From positions 2,438,955 through 2,502,954 of the forward strand of contig NZ_CP119804.1 in assembly GCF_029338375.1 (NCBI RefSeq): a stretch of DNA of 64,000 nt. The letters run 5' to 3'. The notes beneath the pieces are model-generated. The model did no database searches. It worked only from the letters and a program-made list of their open reading frames with translations, and was not told the DNA's origin. How positions within the stretch are numbered: the stretch's first letter is position 1; each line of letters opens with the position of its first letter. Position numbers and translations under genes: made by a program. This DNA comes from Halorussus lipolyticus (GTDB taxonomy: Archaea > Halobacteriota > Halobacteria > Halobacteriales > Haladaptataceae). Positions 36,395 through 45,893 of the stretch are shown piece after piece.

Positions 36395-36682
36395 CAAAAG
36401 CGGAATGACCGACGTTTCGTCGCCCTAGCCGCGACTTTCCCGATGAGTCAGGGAGCAGGACTAGCCTACTGTGACTCCGTGCGGGTCATTCGCCGATACG
36501 CGATACCTCTACTAAATTTGCCAGCAAAAGTGCATCAGTTGTGCGGTGGCACAACGATGCCACGCCCTATCCATCGATAGATACCATTCGAATACTAATA
36601 ATCTTTACTCTCACGAAGTGACGAAGGCCGTCTGTTCGTACCAGCCAGTAGGGTTACGGACTTCACGACACTCCCTCGATAT
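36395..36682. other. AT-richer intergenic region with two small hairpins
   Basis: It contains the stem-loop GTTGTGC-GGTG-GCACAAC at 36538-36555, followed by CTATC-CATC-GATAG near 36567-36580. These may terminate the hel308-cgi121 transcript. ATTCGAATACTAATAATC near 36590 could be a promoter for the small frame downstream. No gene is seen. Confidence 0.5.
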
Positions 36683-36880
36683 ATGACCGAGGACCCAGAC
36701 CCGGAGCGCGAACAGCGACACGCCCGCGAGAGACAGCGCGAGCGAACCGAGCGCGTACGAGGACATGCTGGGCGAGGCCGGGAAGATGCTCGGCGAACAC
36801 AAGTACCCAGCGACCAGCGCGACGTCGGCGAGTTAGACGAGAGCGTGACCGACGACGAGTCGAACGTGAACGCGAACTGA
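36683..36880 (+). pseudogene. Small gene with probable compensating frameshifts
   Basis: The frame starts MTEDPDPEREQRHARERQ, with acidic haloarchaeal character. It then turns into a basic Arg/Gly-rich run (residues ~25-43) before ending GELDESVTDDESNVNAN. In the +1 frame the middle reads AYEDMLGEAGKMLGEHKYPATS, a plausible conserved haloarchaeal sequence (DUF5789-like LGEHxYPAT). The simplest reading is a remnant gene with two indels, or a sequencing error. It is short compared with that family, so the remnant view is favoured. Confidence 0.45.
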
Positions 36881-36944
36881 CCCGCCGTCCGCACCGTCGC
36901 AGACACCCGACGATTCGGAACAGCGCCCCGACCCCCGCGCAAAA

Positions 36945-36969
36945 GTTCCAGTTGAAACGAAGGGGTTAA
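36945..36969 (+). promoter_or_regulatory. ORB-like sequence 12 kb right of the origin
   Basis: The + strand reads GTTCCAGTTGAAACGAAGGG then GTTAA, a full consensus match. It is in the gap between the frameshifted gene and the sulfatase. Confidence 0.65.
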
Positions 36970-37133
36970 ATGGAAAGACGGCTCCGGGACCGCTGAAGTG
37001 ATATAAAAGAACCCCATTTTGTCCGACGACGCTGTTCGGCGTTCGAAATCCGATAGTTTAGTAGTTCCGGTATCGGTCCGGACTCGGAGAAACGAGCGCA
37101 TAACAAAACCGCCGGCGTCGCATCGTGGAATAG

Positions 37134-38429
37134 ATGACGGGCATCGCCATCGTCGTGTTAGACACGCTCCGGCACGACGCCTTCCGAGAGGCGTTCGACT
37201 GGTTGGACGGTCGGTGGTTCACCGAAGCGTACTCGACGTCTCACTGGACGATTCCCGCCCACGCCTCCATGCTGACTGGGCGCTACGCCAGCGAGGTCGG
37301 CGTCCACGGCCGGTCCCCGACCCTCGACTGCGAGTTGCCGGTCCTGACAGAACGACTCGCCGAGGAGGGTTACCGAACCCGGATGTTCACCGGAAACCCC
37401 CAAATCTACCAGTACGACGGGTGGGAGCGCGGATTCGACCAGCGCGTCGGGCAAGCCAGCCTCGGACTCAGCGACGACGCCTTCGACTGGGCGACGTTCG
37501 GTTACGACACCGAGCGAGAGGGTGCGAGCCTCTACCTCGACGCGCTCCGGCGAGTGCTGTTCGGCGACTGTGCGACCCTGCCCTCGCTCCGAGAGGGATA
37601 CCGACTGTTCACCCAGTCGCGGGCCTACGGCGGCGGCGAGGGCCTCCGCAAGCGCGTTCGCCGAACCGACTTCGGCGACGACGAGTTTCTGCTGGCCAAC
37701 CTGATGACCGCTCACACGCCCTACTACCCACCTGACGGTGGCGACCCCGTGACCGTCCTCGCGGCCGACGGACTGACCGACTCGGTGACGAACCCCGGTA
37801 GAATCCGGCGGGCCTACCGGGCCGGCGTCGAATACCTCTCGGACCTCTACCGGGACATCTACGCCGACCTCCGGGCCGACTTCGACTACGTGATTACCCT
37901 CTCGGACCACGGCGAACTCCTCGGCGAGCGCGGCATGTGGAATCACTCGCTGGGCCTCGACCCGGAGCTAATTCGGGTTCCGCTGGTCATCGGCGGCGAC
38001 GACGTGGAATCGGGCACCTGCGAGGAGGTCGTAAGCCTCCTCGACGTTCACCAGACGATTGCGGACCTTGCTGGCGTCGAAGTCGAATCCCGAGGACAGA
38101 ACCTGCTCGATTCGCCCGAAGCGGTCCCGCGACTGTTCGAGTACCACGGACTGGTCCCCTTCCACGACCAGCAGTTCGAGCGCCGAGGAGTCCCGGCCTC
38201 CGAGCGCGACCAGTGGACGAATCCACGTGACGGATTCGTCGCGCCCGATGGATTCTATGGCTACCAGACGCCCGACGGTTTCCGCTCTGTCGGGGAGTTC
38301 ACCGGCGGAGACCCCGAACGAAAACTGTCGGAGTTGGTCGAGTCCATCGACCGCCGAGAGATAGTGGCCGAGGACGTGTCGGTCTCCGACGACGTGCAGG
38401 ACCGACTCGAAGACCTCGGGTACGCCTGA
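37134..38429 (+). CDS. Sulfatase/alkaline phosphatase superfamily protein
   Basis: 431 residues beginning MTGIAIVVLDTLRHDAF, with the metal-binding VLDTLR at the N-terminus. SHWTIPAHASMLTGRY (~residues 36-51) is the position of the sulfatase signature. The nucleophile normally a Cys/Ser modified to formylglycine is Thr here, so it may act as a phosphotransferase-like enzyme or be non-hydrolytic. ITLSDHGELLGERGMWNHS is the second metal motif. Haloarchaeal relatives are found in surface polysaccharide or glycan loci; that link is not supported by neighbours here. Confidence 0.85.
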   Translation: MTGIAIVVLDTLRHDAFREAFDWLDGRWFTEAYSTSHWTIPAHASMLTGRYASEVGVHGRSPTLDCELPVLTERLAEEGYRTRMFTGNPQIYQYDGWERGFDQRVGQASLGLSDDAFDWATFGYDTEREGASLYLDALRRVLFGDCATLPSLREGYRLFTQSRAYGGGEGLRKRVRRTDFGDDEFLLANLMTAHTPYYPPDGGDPVTVLAADGLTDSVTNPGRIRRAYRAGVEYLSDLYRDIYADLRADFDYVITLSDHGELLGERGMWNHSLGLDPELIRVPLVIGGDDVESGTCEEVVSLLDVHQTIADLAGVEVESRGQNLLDSPEAVPRLFEYHGLVPFHDQQFERRGVPASERDQWTNPRDGFVAPDGFYGYQTPDGFRSVGEFTGGDPERKLSELVESIDRREIVAEDVSVSDDVQDRLEDLGYA

Positions 38430-38534
38430 CCGAAAGTACCAGCCAGTCGGTCGTTCGATGAATCCGTTCTGATGAGAACGAAACGGTTACAACAGTAATG
38501 GGGGCTTTAGTCCGGTGGCTGTCTCGGACCGAAC

Positions 38535-38684
38535 GTGGTGGTTTACCAGTTGGAATGCGTTGCGTGCGGAGAGTTACGTATCGGTAGGAAGACCGAGGAG
38601 GGCGAGATGCGACCGGTTCGGGACGAGTGCCCCGAATGCGGGTCCAGCGACTACGACGTTCCGGCGTGCGACTCCGAGGACTGA
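38535..38684 (+). CDS. Small zinc-ribbon protein
   Basis: A 49-residue protein from GTG: VVYQLECVACGELRIGRK, then MRPVRDECPECGSSDYDV. Two CxxC knuckles (CVAC and CPEC) form a zinc ribbon. A second GTG one codon later is an equal start. No other domain is present. Such single-ribbon proteins are common in haloarchaea and unassigned. Confidence 0.6.
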   Translation: MVVYQLECVACGELRIGRKTEEGEMRPVRDECPECGSSDYDVPACDSED

Positions 38685-38809
38685 CTACCGCGCGACGACA
38701 CACTCACCACGCATTTCTTTTATATACTGGCTCGAAGTAGCCGATAAGACCAATCGTTGCCCGGTAGAAAGCCGGATTTGCCGAGGTAAGACGACGTGAA
38801 AATCGGGAG

Positions 38810-38882
38810 TAGTCCCAGAAGGATTCGAACCTTCGTCGAAGCCCCCAGAAGGCTTCAGGATTGGCCACTACCCCATGGGACT
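38810..38882 (-). tRNA. tRNA-Gln (CTG)
   Basis: A 73-base cloverleaf on the minus strand with acceptor AGTCCCA/TGGGACT and discriminator A. The anticodon stem AAGCC/GGCTT closes TTCTGGG, giving anticodon CTG. The T arm is AAGGTTCGAATCCTT. CCA is not encoded. Confidence 0.92.
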
Positions 38883-39045
38883 CTGCACTTTCGGATACTC
38901 GCCGGGGGAATGTAAGCGTTGCGCGTTGGCTCGGTAGTGCTAACTGTTCGCACTCTCCCGATTCAAGGTCGCAGTTCCGTCGGTGCGGTTCTACGCCCGT
39001 GCATAAACCAACACCTACTTGCCCGAGAAGTGCGCACGTTCTTGT

Positions 39046-39633
39046 ATGTACGTCGGACGTTTCGTCGTCGTCGGACCGGAAATCGCGGCGTATCGCGTCT
39101 CGTCGCGGTCGTTCCCGAATCGACACATCATCGAGCGCGACGGCGCGCTGACCGTCGCACCGACCGAGGAGGCCCCCGAAACGGACAACCCCTACATCTC
39201 CTACAACTGCGTGCGAACGGTCGGAGACGGTGACGCCGCAGTCGTGGGTAACGGGTCGCACGTGGACCCCATCACCGAGAAACTGCAACTCGGCTACCCC
39301 GCCCGCGACGCCCTCGCGGAGAGTCTGCTGGCGCTCGACTACGAGAAGGACGACTACGACACGCCCCGAATCGCGGGGGTCCTCGGGCGAGATGGTTCCT
39401 ACGTCGGCACCGTGCGCAAAGACGCCCTGCTGGTCCGTGAGGTCACGAAGCCGACCCTCGTGGCGACCTACGAGAAGAACAGTCCCGAGGCCTTCGACTT
39501 CACAGCCGAAACCGCCGAAGCGGCGGCAAGCGAGGCCTACGACCTCGACTTCGAACACGCGGTCTGCTCTGCGGGCGTCGCCCGCACCGGCGCTGGCTTC
39601 GAGTTCGCTATCGAGAATCGACGCGACGACTGA
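39046..39633 (+). CDS. purO: IMP cyclohydrolase (archaeal PurO)
   Basis: 195 residues starting [20 protein letters not shown], the PurO signature start. It contains [12 protein letters not shown] and [10 protein letters not shown], then [13 protein letters not shown]. It closes the purine ring, converting FAICAR to IMP, the role of PurH in bacteria. The frame extends nine codons upstream, but the chosen ATG matches the family start. It is followed by a phosphoesterase gene 69 bases on. Confidence 0.9.
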   Translation: MYVGRFVVVGPEIAAYRVSSRSFPNRHIIERDGALTVAPTEEAPETDNPYISYNCVRTVGDGDAAVVGNGSHVDPITEKLQLGYPARDALAESLLALDYEKDDYDTPRIAGVLGRDGSYVGTVRKDALLVREVTKPTLVATYEKNSPEAFDFTAETAEAAASEAYDLDFEHAVCSAGVARTGAGFEFAIENRRDD

Positions 39634-39702
39634 GCGGTCGCCCCGACCGAATCCCTCGACCTACGTGCTGGAATTAAGTTGTCGGGGTTCCAAGGTTCGG
39701 GC

Positions 39703-40362
39703 ATGCGAATCGGCGTCCTCTCCGACATCCACTCGAATAGGGTCGCGTTCGAGGCGGTCCTCGACGACATGCCAGACGTAGACGCGCTGATTTGCGCGGG
39801 CGACGTGGTTGGCTACAACCCGTGGCCCGCCGAATGCGTCGAGATAGTCCGCGAGCGCGAGATTCCGACCGTCATGGGCAACCACGACCGGGCGGTGGCC
39901 GAGGACACGGCCTTCCGGTTCAACGCGATGGCCAAGGCCGGCGTCGAACATTCTACCGACCGGCTTTCCGACGACCAGCGCGACTGGTTGGCCGACCTGC
40001 CCGACGCCCGCCGGGAGTTCGACGGTCGGGTCAAAATCGTCCACGGCCACCCCGACGACCCGGACCACTACACGATGCCCAGCGAGTTCTCGCCCGCGCT
40101 TCTGGGCGACGAGGAGGTCCTCGTCATGGGCCACACCCACGTCCAGCACCACGAGGTCTACGCCGAGGGCGTCGTCATGAACCCCGGAAGCGTCGGCCAA
40201 CCCAGAGACGACGACCCCCGCGCGGCCTACGCGGTCCTCGACTTGGACGACCTGTCGGTCGAGGAGCGCCGGGTCGAGTACGACATCGACGCGGTGCAGG
40301 AGGCCGTGAGCGACGCCGGACTGCCGAGTCGCATCGGGAGTCGTCTCTCTCAGGGACGATAG
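39703..40362 (+). CDS. YfcE/MJ0936-type metallophosphoesterase
   Basis: 219 residues with all calcineurin-like motifs: DIHSN at 8-12, GDVVGY, GNHDRAV, a VHGHPDD loop and GHTHVQ, then NPGSVGQPRDDDPRAAYAV. It hydrolyses phosphodiesters with two metal ions; the physiological substrate is unknown. The start at 39703 (MRIGVLSDIHSN) is the family start; an upstream in-frame ATG adds an unlikely eight residues. Confidence 0.88.
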   Translation: MRIGVLSDIHSNRVAFEAVLDDMPDVDALICAGDVVGYNPWPAECVEIVREREIPTVMGNHDRAVAEDTAFRFNAMAKAGVEHSTDRLSDDQRDWLADLPDARREFDGRVKIVHGHPDDPDHYTMPSEFSPALLGDEEVLVMGHTHVQHHEVYAEGVVMNPGSVGQPRDDDPRAAYAVLDLDDLSVEERRVEYDIDAVQEAVSDAGLPSRIGSRLSQGR

Positions 40363-40508
40363 ACAACTAATCATTTCTTTGGAACAGCTAAATAACCTCA
40401 AAACACATCTCCTAATTGCTTCGTATCGTCGCGGTCAGCTACGCGGACGGAGACATCGCCGCTCGACTCGTCGCCGAAAAAAGGCGGATTCTCGGGGGAG
40501 ACCCGTAT

Positions 40509-41423
40509 CTACGCGATTTCGTCGTACTGCTCGGAGAGCTTGTCCGCGGCCTCGCCGAGCTGTTCGCGCTCGAACTCGGTCAGGTCCCACTCGACGACCT
40601 CTTGGACGCCGCCCTCGCCGAGTTTGACGGGGACGCCGAGCGCCACGTCGTCGTGGCCGTACTCGCCTTCGAGTTTGATGGAACCGGGCAGAACCTCGCC
40701 GGTGTCCCGGACGACTGCCTCGACCATGTGGCCGACGCCGGTTGCCGGACCCCACTCGGTCGCGCCCTTCTTCTCGATGACGTTCATCGCGCTGGTCTGG
40801 AGTTCTTCGAGAATCTCGTCTTTCTCGTCGTCGCTGAACTCGGGGTCCTTGCCGTTCGCGCGGACCTTCGAGAAGACGGGAACTTGGGCGTCGCCGTGTT
40901 CGCCCAGAATCGTGGCCTCGACGTTCTGGACCGGTTCGTCGAAGCGCTGGCTCAGGACGTAGCGGAACCGCGCGGAGTCGAGGCGGCCGCCGAAGCCGAT
41001 GACCTTCTCCCGAGCGCGGTCGCCCGTCTCGTAGAGGTGGCGGTTGAGCAGGTCAACCGGGTTCGAGGTCGTGATGGTCACGAAGTCCTCGTTGTACTCG
41101 GCAATCGAGGAGCCGATGTCCTCCATGATGGGGGCGTTGTCGCCCGCGAGGTCGATTCGGGTCTGACCGGGCTGGCGCGGAATCCCGGCCGTGATGACGA
41201 CCACGTCCGAACCCTCGGTCTCCTCGTAGCCGCCCTGTCGGACCGTGGTGTTCGAGTCGTAGGCCGCGCCGTGGTTCACGTCGGCGGCCTGCCCGATGGT
41301 GTCCTCTTCTTTGTCCGGGATGTCTACCAGTACCAGTTCGTCCGCGATGTCCCGAAGCGCGATGTTGTACGCCGCCGCGGCCCCGACGGTGCCTGCCGCG
41401 CCGACCACGCTGATTTTCGTCAT
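40509..41423 (-). CDS. mdh: Malate dehydrogenase (LDH-like)
   Basis: 304 residues from the ATG at 41423. The upstream frame continuing to ~41798 is spurious. NAD binding is through [16 protein letters not shown]. Substrate specificity and catalysis are shown by [12 protein letters not shown] (active-site loop arginines), TTSNPVDLL and the catalytic His of [13 protein letters not shown]. It belongs to the tetrameric LDH-like MDH group of haloarchaea. It oxidises malate to oxaloacetate in the TCA cycle. Confidence 0.93.
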   Translation of the reverse strand: MTKISVVGAAGTVGAAAAYNIALRDIADELVLVDIPDKEEDTIGQAADVNHGAAYDSNTTVRQGGYEETEGSDVVVITAGIPRQPGQTRIDLAGDNAPIMEDIGSSIAEYNEDFVTITTSNPVDLLNRHLYETGDRAREKVIGFGGRLDSARFRYVLSQRFDEPVQNVEATILGEHGDAQVPVFSKVRANGKDPEFSDDEKDEILEELQTSAMNVIEKKGATEWGPATGVGHMVEAVVRDTGEVLPGSIKLEGEYGHDDVALGVPVKLGEGGVQEVVEWDLTEFEREQLGEAADKLSEQYDEIA

Positions 41424-41632
41424 GACACCTACAACGCCGCCCGCTACTCGGTTAAGCGCTTCGGAACCGCCGAAAAAGGACACCACGAGTCGTCGGACGA
41501 CGTTTCCGCGTTCGACTATCGACGTATCCTCCCGTCGGTCGCGGGCGGACCAACCGACCGACGCCGACGAGGACGGCGAGCGCCAGTGAGCGAGACAGGA
41601 GTTTTTTCGGCCGTGAACCCCTTTCGTCGGGT

Positions 41633-42448
41633 ATGAGTAGTGACGATTCGGGATTCGACAAGGAGGCCGAGCGCGAAAAGCTCCGGGAGAAGTACGGCGA
41701 CGAGGACGAGGACCGCGAGAACACGCGCCGGATGAGCGAACTCCTGCTTCAGGGCGCGACCATGACGGGCAAGCACTGCGACAACTGCGGCGACCCAATC
41801 TTCCGCCACGACGGACAGGAGTTCTGCCCGACCTGCCAGCACGAGGCCCGCGAGCAGACGCAGGTTCGGAACGCCGAATCGCAAGGCCAGTCTCCCGACG
41901 AGACCGACCCGGTTCAGCGCGCCGACTCTGCCGAGGAGTCCGCAGGTGATGCCGACCAGTCCGACGACGAACCCCGCGTCGAAATCAACGACGTTCGTGT
42001 CGCCGACCAGCACGGAGACCACTCGAACGTCCGCCGACCGTCCTCGCAGGCCGACGACCGGCGAGCGTCCGACGACGGTCGCGGCGCGCAAAATCACGCT
42101 GACCGCCAGCGCGGCCCTCACGGCCACCGGCGGTCTGACCACACTCGCTCCGACCACACTCGTTCCGGCCCCAATCAGTCCGCCGACCAGCAGAATCGCG
42201 CTCGCGCTCACCGCGTCGGCGACCAGCGCCGCGGTGACGGGCGGAGTCGCACCGGTGCGGGACGCCCCACTGCCGACGCTGTGAGCGCCGACGACCTCGG
42301 ACCCGCCCGCGAGGCTCTCGTCCGGAAACTGACCGACCTCGCCCGCCAAGCCGAGGAGACCGACGACGTGGCGCGTTCGCGCGAACTCCTCTCGGCGACT
42401 CGGGAGGCCGCCGAGGCGCTGGCCGCGCTCGACCGGGCGAACCGTTAA
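41633..42448 (+). CDS. SSSCA1/ZNRD2-family zinc-binding protein with disordered linker
   Basis: 271 residues. Residues ~5-35 are charged ([21 protein letters not shown]). A zinc ribbon follows ([20 protein letters not shown]), as in the Sjogren's autoantigen 1 family. The centre (~80-215) is low complexity, with His/Arg/Asp-rich [17 protein letters not shown] repeats (HTRS appears twice). The C-terminal ~55 residues are a helical segment ([25 protein letters not shown]). Its role is unknown. Confidence 0.75.
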   Translation: MSSDDSGFDKEAEREKLREKYGDEDEDRENTRRMSELLLQGATMTGKHCDNCGDPIFRHDGQEFCPTCQHEAREQTQVRNAESQGQSPDETDPVQRADSAEESAGDADQSDDEPRVEINDVRVADQHGDHSNVRRPSSQADDRRASDDGRGAQNHADRQRGPHGHRRSDHTRSDHTRSGPNQSADQQNRARAHRVGDQRRGDGRSRTGAGRPTADAVSADDLGPAREALVRKLTDLARQAEETDDVARSRELLSATREAAEALAALDRANR

Positions 42449-42472
42449 CTCACTGTCGGCCGTTGGTCTGCT

Positions 42473-42865
42473 ATGGACGTTCTGGTCCCGATAGATGGCT
42501 CCGAATGTAGCTTCCGCGCGCTCGACTTCGGCATCGAGTTCGCCCGTCGATTCGAGGCGTCGCTACACGTCGTTCACGTCTCCGACAGCGAGACCGACGC
42601 GACCGCCGAGATTCTGGAGCGCGCTCGGAAGCGACTCCGCGAGGAGGGTGTTGCCGACGAACCCGAGGTCTCGACCGACGTGGACCTCTCCTTCCGGCCC
42701 GCGAATCAGGTCGGCAAGGACATTCTCGAACTCGTCGCCGAACGCGGCTACGACCACGTGGTCATGGGCCACCACGGAGCGGGCGCTGTCGAGAGGATGA
42801 TGCTCGGTAGCGCGGCGCACACGGTCGTCGAAGAAGAGTCGGTGCCGGTGACTATAGTTCCGTAG
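42473..42865 (+). CDS. Universal stress protein (UspA family)
   Basis: 130 residues: MDVLVPIDGSECSFRALDF at the N-terminus and MGHHGAGAVERMMLGSAAHTV near residues 101-121. The G-x2-G-x9-G-(S/T) ATP-binding pattern is present as GHHGAGAVERMMLGS. It likely binds ATP and acts in stress adaptation. It starts ~24 bases after the zinc protein. Its 3' end overlaps the convergent gene at 42852 by 14 bases. Confidence 0.85.
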   Translation: MDVLVPIDGSECSFRALDFGIEFARRFEASLHVVHVSDSETDATAEILERARKRLREEGVADEPEVSTDVDLSFRPANQVGKDILELVAERGYDHVVMGHHGAGAVERMMLGSAAHTVVEEESVPVTIVP

Positions 42866-43160
42866 TCTCGGCGCTCGTGGACTCGGCTCGGGGCGGCAGA
42901 ACGGCGGGACCGGCGGCGGACTCGGCGCGCATCCGGGCGAACAGGAGTTCGAGGTCCGGAAGCTCTCGCTCGTCGTCGCGGGTCTCGTGCTGGGGCTTGC
43001 CGTACAGCGTCTGCTCGTCGTACTCCGATCCGGTTTCGTGGCACGGCTCCCCGTACAGCGTCCGCTCGTCGCTGGCTTCGCGGGTGTCGTTGCTCGACTC
43101 ACCGTAGAGTGAATCGACGCGCGCCCTGCCGTCGTCGCTGGAAGGCTGTTGGAAGCTCAT
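42852..43160 (-). CDS. Repeat-bearing protein of unknown function
   Basis: 102 residues, acidic. Three imperfect copies of an LYGE/LYGKP-x-HET unit occur (VDSLYGESSNDTREAS; TLYGEPCHETGSEY; TLYGKPQHETRDDER). The tail ELLFARMRAESAAG may be helical. Overlap by 14 bases with the convergent UspA end is unusual but tolerable. A TTAAG element at ~43192 suits its promoter. I recognise no family. Confidence 0.55.
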   Translation of the reverse strand: MSFQQPSSDDGRARVDSLYGESSNDTREASDERTLYGEPCHETGSEYDEQTLYGKPQHETRDDERELPDLELLFARMRAESAAGPAVLPPRAESTSAETTEL

Positions 43161-43358
43161 TTACTCGGTATCGAATCAAGACGCTTTAGGGGCTTAAGTC
43201 GCCCCGGCCGTTTCGTTCAGTTTGGGACGAAAACGCCGTATTAATCCGGTCCTACGGCGGCATAATAGACTGTTTCGCACGCGGGAGAGTCGAAACCCTC
43301 GGGCGATAACCACCGATTTTGATAACGGTTCACAATCGTTCGCAACCGAGTGGTACCA

Positions 43359-45752
43359 CTACCGGTCGTACTCGCTCCCGATAACGTCCCGGATGCGCTC
43401 GGCGGTGACTTCACCGACGCCTTGAACTTCCAGCAAATCGTCCTCGCGGGCGGTCATCACGGCCTCGACGGTCCGGAACTTCTCCAGCAGGGAGCGTGCC
43501 GTCACGGGACCGATGTCGGCGATGGACGAGACGACGTACTCCTGTTGCTCGGCCAGCGTCTTGCTCGCCTTCTCGCCGTGGACCGACACCTCCCGGTCGT
43601 CGGCCTCCTGCTCGCGGGTGGCGATGACCTCCAGCAGGTCGGTGGTGTCGTCTTCGTCCTCGGTCCGGAGGACGCTCGCGCCGAAGTCCACCGCGAGCGA
43701 CGAGAGCGCGCCCCGGATGGCGTTGGGGTGGACGTTGCGCTCCTCGTAGAGGCCGCCGCCCTCCAAAATTACGACCGGTCGGGCGTAGTGGCGGGTCGCG
43801 TCGCCGACCTGCTCGAACATCGACCGGTCGCCGCCGGTCAGGGTGTCCAGAAAGTCGCCGACCGACTTGCGCTCGACCACCACGCGGTCGCTCAGCACGT
43901 AGTCGCCGACCGAGAGGGTTTCGAGGCGAGTCTCGATGCCTTCGCGGGTCGAGAGGTCCCGCGCGATGGTCGAGTCGAGTTCGCGCTGGTCGGCCACGAT
44001 TTCGACCGTCTCGTCGTCGGGTTCGGCAGTGGCGACGACGCCCTCGTCGCTATCTTTTTCGTCTTCTCCGCCGTTCTCGCTACGCCCGTCTTCGGCGTCG
44101 AACTCCTGTAGACCGGGGTCCACGTCGCGCCCGCTGTCTGTCTCGCTGTCGGGACTGGTGGTATCGAAGTCGCCGAGTTGTCTCTGGGAGTCGTCCAGTT
44201 CTTCTTCAACCTCGTCGGCGACTCCCTTGAGTTTCCGCATCTCCGACTCCATCTCGTCCTCTCTGCGCTTGGAAATCCAGAAGTAGGCCTCGTCGCGGGT
44301 GTCTTCGGCGAGGAGGACGGCGACCCGACCCTTGGCCTGTCGCCCGGTCCGGCCCTTGCGCTGGATGGACCGAATCGCGGTCGGAACCGGTTCGTAGAAC
44401 AGCACGAGGTCCACCTCGGGCACGTCCAGACCCTCCTCGGCGACAGAGGTCGAGACCAGCACCTCGAACTCGTTGGCTTTGAAGCGATTCAGGACCTCCT
44501 GCTGTTGGTTCTGGGTCATCCCGTCGCTCCCCTCCTTGTCGCCCTGTCCGACGAACCGCTGGGTGTCGAAGTGTTCGCCGAGGAACTCGGTCAGGGCCTC
44601 GGCGGTGTCGCGCGACTCGGTGAAGACGATGACGCGCTCGCCGTTCTCGATGCCCAGCGTCTCGGCGATTCGCATCCGGGCACGGGAGTATTTCGGGTGG
44701 AGGTCGTCGTACTCTTCGGCCCTGCGCATCGCCTCCTTGACTTTGGGTTCGGAGACGAACCGCTGGCTTGCCTTCGACGCGCCCGACGATTTGGCGGCGT
44801 TGCGCTGGCGCTCGAAGTACCGCCGGAGGGCCTCGACGCTCTGGGTCTCGACGTAGGTGACTGCGGTCCTGAGCTTTCGGATTTCGGCGAGGGCGGACAT
44901 CCCCTTGAACCCCTCCGACTGGTCGTTGTCGATGAGTTGCTGGAGTTCCGCCCGCATCTTCTTCAAGTCGGTCTCCGAGAGGTTCGCGCTCGATTTGTTG
45001 GTGATACCGAGTTCCTTCAACTTCTCCAGTCGGTCCTCTACGACCTCGTTCAGCGCGTCCCGGATTTCGAGTACGTCGTCGGGAAGTTCGACGCGCTCCC
45101 ACTCCACGTCGGTCTCGTGGGTGTACTCGGCCACGTCGGAGTCCTCCTCGGTCATCACCTCCACGTTGTCGATGCCGAGGTTCTCACAGACTTCGAGGAT
45201 TTCCTCCTCGTCGCCGCCGGGCGAGGCGCTCATCCCCGTCACGAGGGGATTCTGGGCGTCTTGATGGTACCGCTCGGCGATGTAGTTGTAGGCGTAGTCG
45301 CCGGTCGCGCGGTGACACTCGTCGAAGGTGACGTGGGTGACCTCGCGGAGGTCGATTCTGCTTCCCACGAGGTCGTTCTCCACGACTTGCGGGGTGGCGA
45401 TGACCACCGAGGCGTCCTGCCAGAGTTCGGTTCGGTCGTCGGGCGACACTTCGCCCGTGAACACCACGATGTCCTCGTCAGGAATCTGGAGGGCCTCGCG
45501 GTAGAAGTCGGCGTGTTGCTGGACGAGCGGTTTCGTCGGCGCGAGGAGCAGGCTCTTTCCCCCCACGTCGGCCAGTCGCTCGGCGGTCACCAGCAGACTC
45601 ACGGTGGTCTTGCCCAGTCCGGTCGGCAGACAGACCAGCGTGTGGTCGTCCTTGGCCGACCCCGCGAGTTGCAACTGGTACATCCGCCGCTCGATGAACT
45701 CCCCGGCGAGAAGTTCGTGGTCCACGTACTGCTGGTCCCCGGTGGTCGCCAT
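43359..45752 (-). CDS. hef: Hef helicase-nuclease (FANCM/XPF family)
   Basis: 797 residues. The N-terminal helicase has motif I PTGLGKT at 43-49 and motif II DECH at 144-147, with a helical insert. Motif VI is SIQRKGRTGRQAKGR. The linker contains QRQLGDF at 523-529, resembling a PCNA-binding motif. The XPF-type nuclease shows ERK at 627-629 and D633. Two helix-hairpin-helix units end the protein (SIADIGPVTARSLLEKF; LEVQGVGEVTAERI). It processes stalled forks and, in haloarchaea, acts redundantly with Hjc. Confidence 0.95.
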   Translation of the reverse strand: MATTGDQQYVDHELLAGEFIERRMYQLQLAGSAKDDHTLVCLPTGLGKTTVSLLVTAERLADVGGKSLLLAPTKPLVQQHADFYREALQIPDEDIVVFTGEVSPDDRTELWQDASVVIATPQVVENDLVGSRIDLREVTHVTFDECHRATGDYAYNYIAERYHQDAQNPLVTGMSASPGGDEEEILEVCENLGIDNVEVMTEEDSDVAEYTHETDVEWERVELPDDVLEIRDALNEVVEDRLEKLKELGITNKSSANLSETDLKKMRAELQQLIDNDQSEGFKGMSALAEIRKLRTAVTYVETQSVEALRRYFERQRNAAKSSGASKASQRFVSEPKVKEAMRRAEEYDDLHPKYSRARMRIAETLGIENGERVIVFTESRDTAEALTEFLGEHFDTQRFVGQGDKEGSDGMTQNQQQEVLNRFKANEFEVLVSTSVAEEGLDVPEVDLVLFYEPVPTAIRSIQRKGRTGRQAKGRVAVLLAEDTRDEAYFWISKRREDEMESEMRKLKGVADEVEEELDDSQRQLGDFDTTSPDSETDSGRDVDPGLQEFDAEDGRSENGGEDEKDSDEGVVATAEPDDETVEIVADQRELDSTIARDLSTREGIETRLETLSVGDYVLSDRVVVERKSVGDFLDTLTGGDRSMFEQVGDATRHYARPVVILEGGGLYEERNVHPNAIRGALSSLAVDFGASVLRTEDEDDTTDLLEVIATREQEADDREVSVHGEKASKTLAEQQEYVVSSIADIGPVTARSLLEKFRTVEAVMTAREDDLLEVQGVGEVTAERIRDVIGSEYDR

Positions 45753-45775
45753 TCACACCGGGGTTGGTCGGCAAG

Positions 45776-45784
45776 TGATTAAAG
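45776..45784 (-). promoter_or_regulatory. TATA box of hef
   Basis: Minus-strand CTTTAATCA lies ~28 bases upstream of the ATG at 45752, indicating a leaderless transcript. Confidence 0.6.
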
Positions 45785-45893
45785 CGTTCGCCTATCGGGG
45801 TGAAAGTGAAACTCGCCGCCGAGTCACCGCAGGTGAATGAAAATATTGCTCAAAGAATTAAAAACACGTCCAAAGAATCCTTTTCGGTGGTTC

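Noticed and set aside
36395..36682. Possible 7S or RNase P RNA in the gap after cgi121
   Set aside because: I found small hairpins but not the conserved cores of either RNA; too short for both.
41612..41634. GAACCCCTTTCGTCGGG before the zinc-ribbon gene as an ORB
   Set aside because: The core word does not fit in either orientation beyond short stretches.
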